This document shows, piece by piece, positions 58,781 to 64,000 of a stretch of 64,000 nt of DNA. The notes beneath the pieces were generated by a model. That model ran no database searches. It was given only the letters and a program-made list of their open reading frames with translations, and had not been told where the DNA came from. The stretch's first letter is position 1, and every line of letters starts with the position of its first letter. Position numbers and translations under genes: made by a program. The stretch spans positions 124,001-188,000 of the forward strand of contig NZ_BAAAXG010000026.1 in assembly GCF_039535475.1 (NCBI RefSeq), read 5' to 3'. This DNA comes from Streptomyces showdoensis (lineage in GTDB: Bacteria; Actinomycetota; Actinomycetes; Streptomycetales; Streptomycetaceae).

Positions 58781-59563
58781 ATGCGCACCGAAGCGGTCAC
58801 CCTGCCCGGCAGCCCCGAACGCCCCAATGAGGACTGGGCGGCCGCAGCCCTGCCCGCCTCGGGGGCGGGCGGCACGGTCGTGGTCCTCGACGGGGTGACG
58901 CCCCCGGCGGGCGACGACGGTTGTGTGCACACGGTGCCCTGGTTCACCGCCCGACTCGGCGGCGCTTTGACGGAACTGTCCGCTTCGCGCCCCGATCTGA
59001 CGCTGTCCGAGATCCTCGCCCTCGCAATCCGGCGCACCGCGGACGCCCACCGGAACACCTGTGACCTTTCTCACGTGCGGACTCCGCAGGCGACGGTGGC
59101 CATGGCGCGCTGGGACGGGGCGACGGTGGAGCACCTCGTCCTGTCGGACGCGGCCCTGCTCCTCCAGGCCGCCGACGGGTCGGTACGCGCGGTGCTCGAC
59201 GACCGGCTGGACCACGTCCCGGAGGAGGTGCTGCGCTCCCTGGAGGCGACCGACCGGCTGCGCAACCGGGAGGGCGGCTTCTTCACCGCCGCCGCCGATC
59301 CGGCCGTGGCCGCGCGGGCGGTGACGGGCACGACGCCCCGCGCGCGGGTGCGGGCCCTGGCGGCGCTCACGGACGGGGCGACCCGCTGGGTGCAGCTGTT
59401 CGGGGAGGGCGACTGGGCGGACTGCTTCGGGGTGCTCGCGAAGGAGGGGGCGCACGGCCTGCTCCAGCGGGTCCGGGCGCTGGAGGGCGCCGACGCGGAG
59501 GCGGGCGGGGTGCACCGCTGGAAGCTGCACGACGACGCGACGGCGGTGTACGCGGAGCTGTAG
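58781..59563 (+). CDS. PP2C-like protein phosphatase
   Basis: 260 residues from ATG 58781 (MRTEAVTLPGSPERPNEDW); an ATG at 58745 is in frame but has its site too close. Metal-binding PP2C motifs are visible in diverged form: PNEDWAA (RxxNED-like), VVVLDGVTPP (DGxxG region), LSDAALLLQAADG (SDG-like) and WKLHDDATAVYAEL (DDxT at the C-terminus). Probably a cytoplasmic Ser/Thr phosphatase or a catalytically weakened relative. Convergent with the MarR gene, only four bases between stops. Confidence 0.7.
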   Translation: MRTEAVTLPGSPERPNEDWAAAALPASGAGGTVVVLDGVTPPAGDDGCVHTVPWFTARLGGALTELSASRPDLTLSEILALAIRRTADAHRNTCDLSHVRTPQATVAMARWDGATVEHLVLSDAALLLQAADGSVRAVLDDRLDHVPEEVLRSLEATDRLRNREGGFFTAAADPAVAARAVTGTTPRARVRALAALTDGATRWVQLFGEGDWADCFGVLAKEGAHGLLQRVRALEGADAEAGGVHRWKLHDDATAVYAEL

Positions 59564-59567
59564 GGGG

Positions 59568-60065
59568 TCACCCCTCCGATCGCACGTTGAAGTGGTGCAG
59601 CAGCCGGGCCAGTTCGGCGACCTCGGAACGGTCCCAGTCGGCCAGCTTGCGGACGTACCGTTCGCGCCGCGCGTCCCGCACCCGCCGGAAGCGGCCCTGG
59701 CCCTCGTCCGTCAGCCGGACCAGCGAGGCGCGGCCGTCGGCGGGGTCGGGGTCGCGGGCGACCAGCCCGAGCTGTTCGAGGGCGCGCAGCTGACGGCTCA
59801 TCGTGGCCTTGCCGACGCCGAAGTAGCCGGCCAGATCGGTGGCGCGCTGCGGCCCCGCGTCGTCGAGCCGCACGAAGAGGCCGTAGGCGGCGGGCTCCAG
59901 TTCGGGGTGCACTTCGCGGGCCATCTCGCCGGACTGGGCCCGGGCGCGGCGCAGGAAGACCGCCAGTTCGCGCTCCAGGGCGAGGAACTCCTGGTCCACA
60001 CCACTCCCGCCCTTGGGTGCGGATTCACTCCCCGTACCGCTTCCGTGCACGTCAGCACCCCTCAC
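59568..60065 (-). CDS. MarR-family transcriptional regulator
   Basis: 165 residues; GTG start at 60065 is tentative, and a GTG before DQEFLALERE is an alternative. The winged helix is recognisable: PAAYGLFVRLDDAGPQRATDLAGYF, GVGKATMSRQLRALEQLGLVARDPDPADGRASLVRLTDEG. Dimer helices are at both ends. Divergent from the GH25 lysozyme gene over 210 bases containing an inverted repeat, so it may control that gene or itself. Ligand unknown. Confidence 0.92.
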   Translation of the reverse strand: MRGADVHGSGTGSESAPKGGSGVDQEFLALERELAVFLRRARAQSGEMAREVHPELEPAAYGLFVRLDDAGPQRATDLAGYFGVGKATMSRQLRALEQLGLVARDPDPADGRASLVRLTDEGQGRFRRVRDARRERYVRKLADWDRSEVAELARLLHHFNVRSEG

Positions 60066-60216
60066 GCGCTTTCCGCTCGCTGAAAGTTATTTCCGGCCGC
60101 GGCCATCGCCGCAGCTCCTCCAGTATTTCGCAGGCGTAGACCAACGGCAGCAGTCGGCCCCTCTTCCGCCGGGCGGGTCTACGTGCGTAGCGTCTCACCC
60201 AAGCGCCATCGCTGAC

Positions 60217-60242
60217 ATGTCCACTACAGGACAGGTGGACAT
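60217..60242. promoter_or_regulatory. 8-bp inverted repeat between MarR and lysozyme genes
   Basis: ATGTCCAC-10 bases-GTGGACAT, exact, 33 bases upstream of the lysozyme ATG. Size and location fit an operator for the divergent MarR protein. Assignment inferred. Confidence 0.45.
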
Positions 60243-60275
60243 CGCTCCCCCCACCGAGCCTTTCGGAGGCACGCA

Positions 60276-61121
60276 ATGCGTGTGCACAGATCCGGGACGT
60301 CCCCGGCCGGCGCCGCCCTCGCGGCCCTGGCCCTCCTCCTCCCCCTCGCCCTCGGCGCCCTCGCCACCCCCGCCGCCGCCCAGGACCCGGGCGGCGCCCG
60401 GCAGACACCCGCCCGCGGCTCCGCGTACATGGGCATGGGCGTGGCCGCGCACGACGGCCGGGGCGCCGAGCCCGCCGGCCTCGCGGTCCAGGCCGTCCAG
60501 ACCGAGGGCGTGGACGTGTCCAGCCACAACGGCAACGTGGCCTGGTCGACCCTGTGGAACAGCGGGGTGAAGTGGGCCTACGTGAAGGCGACGGAGGGCA
60601 CGTACTACAAGAACACCTCGTTCACCCAGCAGTACAACGGCTCGTACAACGTGGGCATGATCCGCGGCACGTACCACTTCGCGACGCCCGACACGACGTC
60701 GGGCGCGGCCCAGGCCGACTACTTCGTGAACAACGGCGGCGGCTGGTCCGGGGACGGCAGGACGCTGCCGGGCGCGCTGGACATCGAGTGGAACCCGTAC
60801 GGCGCGACCTGCTACGGCAAGACGCAGGCCGGGATGGTCGCCTGGATCAAGGACTTCCTCGACCGGTACAAGTACCGCACCGGCCGGGACGCGGTGATCT
60901 ACACGGCGACGAGCTGGTGGACCCAGTGCACCGGCAACTACGGCGGCTTCGCCTCGACCAACCCGCTGTGGATCGCGCGGTACGCCGCGGAGGTCGGCAC
61001 CCTGCCGGCCGGCTGGGGCTACTACACGATGTGGCAGTACACCTCGTCCGGCCCCACGGTCGGCGACCACAACCACTTCAACGGGGACTACTCGCGGGTG
61101 CAGGCGCTCGCGAACGGCTGA
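60276..61121 (+). CDS. secreted GH25 lysozyme (N-acetylmuramidase)
   Basis: 281 residues; ATG after GGAGG. Signal peptide about 1-35 (GAALAALALLLPLALGALATPAAA). The GH25 domain (about 75-281) has GVDVSSHNGNVAW, VKWAYVKATEGTYYKN, the acidic pair in GALDIEWNPYG (Asp/Glu catalytic) and YTMWQYTSSG. Cleaves the beta-1,4 bond between MurNAc and GlcNAc, like Streptomyces cellosyl. No wall-binding repeats. Followed by a strong hairpin, so monocistronic. Confidence 0.95.
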   Translation: MRVHRSGTSPAGAALAALALLLPLALGALATPAAAQDPGGARQTPARGSAYMGMGVAAHDGRGAEPAGLAVQAVQTEGVDVSSHNGNVAWSTLWNSGVKWAYVKATEGTYYKNTSFTQQYNGSYNVGMIRGTYHFATPDTTSGAAQADYFVNNGGGWSGDGRTLPGALDIEWNPYGATCYGKTQAGMVAWIKDFLDRYKYRTGRDAVIYTATSWWTQCTGNYGGFASTNPLWIARYAAEVGTLPAGWGYYTMWQYTSSGPTVGDHNHFNGDYSRVQALANG

Positions 61122-61135
61122 CCGGTGCGGCGCGG

Positions 61136-61179
61136 CGGGCCTCCCGGGTGTGCGGCGGCGCACCCGGGAGGCCCGCCCC
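61136..61179 (+). terminator. intrinsic terminator of lysozyme gene
   Basis: Perfect 17-bp stem (left arm GGCGGGCCTCCCGGGTG) with a 10-base loop, 15 bases after the lysozyme stop codon. Confidence 0.8.
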
Positions 61180-61342
61180 CTTCGTGCGCACACCCCCGCG
61201 TCCCGGCTTTCTCGGACGCACCCCTTGCCCATTGGTATGGACCAATGCGACCCTCGGGGAGCCGCGGGCGAGCCGCAACTCGCCCGCACCGTGCGCACGT
61301 TGCTCGTCCCGTACTCCCCCACGCACGAGAGAGAGCTCCGCC

Positions 61343-62230
61343 ATGCCCCGCATCACGACCTCCCGCTCCCGCCGCGCCGCCGCCGCGACCGCACTGACCG
61401 CCGCCGTGCTCGTCCCCCTCACGCCCGGCGCCGCGAGCGCCCACGGTGCCGTGTTCAACCCGGTCAGCAGGATCGCCGCCTGTTACGCCGAGGGCCCCGA
61501 GGCCCCCAAGTCGCAGGTGTGCAAGGACCTCGTCGCCGACTCCGGCACCCAGCCGCTCTACGACTGGAACGAGGTCAACATCGCCAACGCCGACGGGCAG
61601 CACAAGGCGCTGATCCCGGACGGCAAGCTCTGCTCGGCCAACCGCGCGAAGTACCGCGCCCTGGACTGGGCCCGCACCGACTGGCCGGCCACCGCCGTCG
61701 CCCCCGGCGCCTTCGGCTTCAAGATCCGTGCCACGGCGGCGCACTCCGGCACGATGACGATGTACATCACCAAGCCGGCCTTCGACCCCACCCAGCCGCT
61801 GAAGTGGTCCGACCTCGACACCACCCCGGTCGCCGTCTACAACACCACCCGCACGGCCACCGACGGCTACTACGCCTTCAACGGCACCCTCCCCGCGCGC
61901 TCCGGCCGCCACATCGTCTACATGGTGTGGCAGCGCAACGACAGCCCCGAGGCCTTCTACAGCTGCTCGGACGTCACCTTCGGCACCGGTGGCGCCGCCG
62001 CCGTCGCCGCGAAGGCCGAGGTCCCGACCGAGGCCGAGCTCGCCGCGGGCGCCCAGCTCTCCACCGTGAGCCACAAGGGCCACGGCGGCGACGAGCAGCC
62101 CCCCGCCCTCTCCGCCGAGACCGCCGAGACCCCCGCCTCGCCGCTTCCGCTCGCCCTCGCGGGCGCCGGCGCGCTCGCCGCCTTCGGCGCGGGCAGCATC
62201 CTGCTGGCGCGGCGCCGCAACGAGTCCTGA
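61343..62230 (+). CDS. AA10 lytic polysaccharide monooxygenase with C-terminal anchor
   Basis: 295 residues. The signal peptide ends GAASA, leaving the copper-brace N-terminal histidine HGAVFNPVSR. The second copper His is in AAHSGTMTMYI. Other AA10 features are YDWNEVNIAN, CSANRAKYRALDWARTDWP, the conserved axial region WQRNDSPEAFYSCSDVTF and a compact 160-170-residue domain. A Glu/Pro-rich linker and a C-terminal hydrophobic helix with basic tail (LPLALAGAGALAAFGAGS then LARRRNES) would hold the enzyme at the cell surface, unlike freely secreted AA10 enzymes. Oxidatively cleaves chitin or cellulose. Confidence 0.93.
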   Translation: MPRITTSRSRRAAAATALTAAVLVPLTPGAASAHGAVFNPVSRIAACYAEGPEAPKSQVCKDLVADSGTQPLYDWNEVNIANADGQHKALIPDGKLCSANRAKYRALDWARTDWPATAVAPGAFGFKIRATAAHSGTMTMYITKPAFDPTQPLKWSDLDTTPVAVYNTTRTATDGYYAFNGTLPARSGRHIVYMVWQRNDSPEAFYSCSDVTFGTGGAAAVAAKAEVPTEAELAAGAQLSTVSHKGHGGDEQPPALSAETAETPASPLPLALAGAGALAAFGAGSILLARRRNES

Positions 62231-62246
62231 GCACCGCCCCCGGAGG

Positions 62247-62300
62247 TCCCGCCCGGCGCGCCGCCGCACCGCTCCCGGCCGGCGTGCGCGCCGGGCGGGA
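62247..62300. terminator. bidirectional hairpin terminator
   Basis: 15-bp stem TCCCGCCCGGCGCGC/GCGCGCCGGGCGGGA with a 24-base loop, between the stops of the LPMO and DUF4240 genes. Confidence 0.75.
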
Positions 62301-62301
62301 G

Positions 62302-62883
62302 CTACCCCCGCCCGGCCCGGGCCGGGAAGAGGGCGGCGAGCCGGGGCATCCCCGCCTCGTCCAGGGGCTCCTCCCGCGGCGGCGCCTCCGGGTCCGGGGC
62401 CTCCTCGCCCTGGGCGGCGTCGAGCGCGTCGAAGAAGGCCTCCCCCTCGTCGGCCACCCCCGTCAGGTCCTCGTAGGCGTCCGCCGCCACGTAGTCCAGC
62501 GCCTCCAGGTCGGGCCACTCCTCCGCCTCGCACCAGGAATCCCGGCTCCGCCCCGCGAGCCGGAGCACCTCGGGCACCCCGGCCAGTCCGTCGGGCGACA
62601 CGAGGGCCTCCTCGAACACCTCGCGCCCCAGACCCACCAGCCACAGCCGGAAGTAGTGGAAGCCGTCGTCGGAGCACCGGCCGCCCAGGATCCGCTCGGC
62701 CGCCGACCACAGGTCGGCCCGGTAGGACCGGTCGCAGGCCGCCTCCAGCTCCACCTGGAACGCCACGCACTCCTGCGCCGGCCCCCGCGCCAGCTCCCCC
62801 CGCAGCCACTGCAGCCGGTCGTCCCGCGACCCCGGCCGGTGCCGCAGCTCCCCCATCAGCGCCCAGAAGGCCTTCTCGTCCAT
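62302..62883 (-). CDS. DUF4240 domain protein
   Basis: 193 residues starting MDEKAFWALMGELRH, the usual DUF4240 N-terminus. The domain continues with LRGELARGPAQECVAFQVELEAACDRSYRADLW-like helices (RSYRADLWSAAERILGG), DDGFHYFRLWLVGLGREVFE and ALDYVAADAYEDLTG. C-terminal acidic, Pro-rich tail. Function unknown; members are frequent near toxin or immunity genes, but nothing here supports that role. Cytoplasmic. Confidence 0.85.
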   Translation of the reverse strand: MDEKAFWALMGELRHRPGSRDDRLQWLRGELARGPAQECVAFQVELEAACDRSYRADLWSAAERILGGRCSDDGFHYFRLWLVGLGREVFEEALVSPDGLAGVPEVLRLAGRSRDSWCEAEEWPDLEALDYVAADAYEDLTGVADEGEAFFDALDAAQGEEAPDPEAPPREEPLDEAGMPRLAALFPARAGRG

Positions 62884-62911
62884 GCCCGCCGCATCGCAGC
62901 CGCCACTGACA

Positions 62912-62956
62912 ACGCCGGTGGGGCGCCCTCCCCTTGGGAGTGCGCCCCACCGGCGT
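62912..62956 (-). terminator. intrinsic terminator downstream of lon
   Basis: 15-bp stem ACGCCGGTGGGGCGC/GCGCCCCACCGGCGT with a 15-base loop, 16 bases beyond the lon stop codon. Confidence 0.8.
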
Positions 62957-62972
62957 ACCGCGGGTCCGGGCG

Positions 62973-64000
62973 TCAGGCCGCCGCGCCCACCGCGACCTGG
63001 GCCGGGGCGAGGGCGATCTCCAGGACCTGCCGGACGTCCGTCACCGGGTGGACCTCCAGCTTCTCCAGGATCTCGGCCGGGACGTCGTCCAGGTCGGCCT
63101 CGTTCCGCTTGGGGATCACGACCGTCGTGATGCCCGCCCGGTGCGCGGCGAGGAGCTTCTGCTTCAGGCCGCCGATCGGGAGCACCCGGCCGGTCAGGGA
63201 CACCTCGCCGGTCATCGCGACGTCCGTGCGGACCAGCCGGCCCGACAGGAGCGAGGCGAGGGCGGTGGTCATCGTGATGCCCGCGCTCGGACCGTCCTTC
63301 GGGACCGCGCCCGCCGGGAAGTGGATGTGCACGCCGCGGTCCTTGAGACCGGTGACGGGCAGCTCCAGCTCCGCGCCGTGCGAGCGGAGGAAGGAGAGCG
63401 CGATCTGCGCGGACTCCTTCATCACGTCGCCCAGCTGGCCGGTGAGGGTGAGCCCGGCCGCGCCCGTCTCCGGGTCGGCGAGCGAGGCCTCGACGAAGAG
63501 CACGTCGCCGCCCGCGCCGGTCACGGCGAGACCGGTCGCGACCCCGGGCACCGAGGTCCGGCGCTCGGCCGGGTCCTGGGCCGACTCGGGCACGTGGTGC
63601 GGGCGCCCGATGAGGCCGCGCAGCTCGTCCGGGCCGACGGTGAACGGCAGCTCCCGGTCGCCCAGTTCGTGCTGGGCGGCCACCTTGCGCAGCAGCCGCG
63701 CGATGGACCGCTCCAGGGTGCGGACGCCCGCCTCCCGGGTGTACTCGCCGGCGAGCCTGCGCAGCGCCGCCTCCTCCAGCACGACCTCGCCCGGCTCCAG
63801 GCCGGCCTTCTCCAGCTGCCGGGGCAGCAGGTGGTCGCGGGCGATGACGACCTTCTCGTCCTCGGTGTAGCCGTCGAGCCGGACGAGCTCCATGCGGTCG
63901 AGCAGCGCCTCGGGGATGGCTTCGAGGACGTTGGCGGTGGCCAGGAACACCACGTCCGACAGGTCGAGTTCGACCTCCAGGTAGTGGTCCCGGAAGGTGT
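62973..64000 (-). CDS. lon: ATP-dependent protease Lon, C-terminal part (5' end outside window)
   Basis: 342 codons including the stop; the gene continues past the right edge. Visible are the end of the AAA+ module (HYLEVELDLSDVVFLATAN sensor region, ALLDRMELVRLDGYTEDEK, EAGVRTLERSIARLLRKVA with sensor-2 Arg) and the proteolytic domain with the Ser-Lys dyad: catalytic Ser in PKDGPSAGITM and Lys in GGLKQKLLAAHRAGI. GRVLPIGGLKQ and VIPKRNEADLDDVP are strongly conserved. Degrades damaged and regulatory proteins in the cytoplasm. Actinobacterial lon is often controlled by HspR, but its promoter is outside the window. Confidence 0.97.
   Translation of the reverse strand, partial: TFRDHYLEVELDLSDVVFLATANVLEAIPEALLDRMELVRLDGYTEDEKVVIARDHLLPRQLEKAGLEPGEVVLEEAALRRLAGEYTREAGVRTLERSIARLLRKVAAQHELGDRELPFTVGPDELRGLIGRPHHVPESAQDPAERRTSVPGVATGLAVTGAGGDVLFVEASLADPETGAAGLTLTGQLGDVMKESAQIALSFLRSHGAELELPVTGLKDRGVHIHFPAGAVPKDGPSAGITMTTALASLLSGRLVRTDVAMTGEVSLTGRVLPIGGLKQKLLAAHRAGITTVVIPKRNEADLDDVPAEILEKLEVHPVTDVRQVLEIALAPAQVAVGAAA

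Overview
The window is high-G+C actinobacterial DNA, almost certainly Streptomyces. The evidence is the strong third-position G/C bias, GTG/TTG starts with GTGA/ATGA overlaps, a conservon (histidine kinase, roadblock, DUF742, small GTPase), Tat/Sec exoenzymes including an AA10 LPMO and a GH25 lysozyme, a Ku/LigD repair locus, and a FtsW/PBP pair next to a class F sortase. No rRNA, complete tRNA or CRISPR array was seen.

Layout. (1) 1-2.4 kb: lower-G+C accessory DNA with small orphan ORFs and a likely modification-dependent restriction enzyme. It ends at the 3' part of a tRNA gene (about 2366-2409), which is still followed by that tRNA's terminator; this looks like the right attachment end of an integrated element. 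(2) 2.5-7.1 kb: hypothetical genes, a DUF5954 protein, a secreted thermolysin-like protease, a DsbA/nitroreductase-type protein and a DoxX protein. (3) 7.2-23.2 kb: a biosynthetic cluster, nearly all on the minus strand. Its core is an A-T-TE NRPS-like synthetase of the aryl-keto-acid type. Around it are DAHP synthase, chorismate mutase and prephenate dehydratase (which supply phenylpyruvate), a reductase plus NTF2-like pair, azoreductase/quinone reductase, quinone oxidoreductase, O-methyltransferase, Tat-exported multicopper oxidase, phosphopantetheinyl transferase, and HxlR and OmpR-type regulators. The set suggests a p-terphenyl, polyporic-acid or furanone product. (4) 23.7-27.3 kb: NHEJ locus (Ku, divergent LigD-type polymerase and ATP-dependent ligase). 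(5) 27.3-35.4 kb: HEAT-repeat protein, sortase F, lipoprotein, orphan histidine kinase, FtsW/RodA and class B PBP. (6) 35.4-47.9 kb: polymorphic toxin locus, with a 2703-residue secreted RHS protein (embedded ricin-type lectin, HINT domain, unrecognised C-terminal toxin), a candidate immunity gene and a divergent secreted DNRLRE/FG-GAP protein. (7) 48-51.2 kb: two divergent AurF-like diiron proteins, a TetR regulator and a small ORF. (8) 51.3-58.4 kb: NlpC/P60 hydrolase, then a conservon operon ending in a StyA-like flavoprotein monooxygenase. (9) 58.8-64 kb: PP2C-like phosphatase, MarR regulator, GH25 lysozyme, AA10 LPMO, DUF4240 protein and the 3' part of lon, which runs off the right edge.

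How the parts work together. In the cluster, DAHP synthase, chorismate mutase and a prephenate dehydratase with altered allosteric motifs would channel carbon to phenylpyruvate. The synthetase, activated by the adjacent phosphopantetheinyl transferase, would dimerise it. Reductase, NTF2-like protein, quinone reductases, methyltransferase and oxidase would tailor the product. In the toxin locus the RHS shell would present the C-terminal toxin, HINT would release it, and the downstream gene would protect the producer. Both models are inferred from domain content and gene order.
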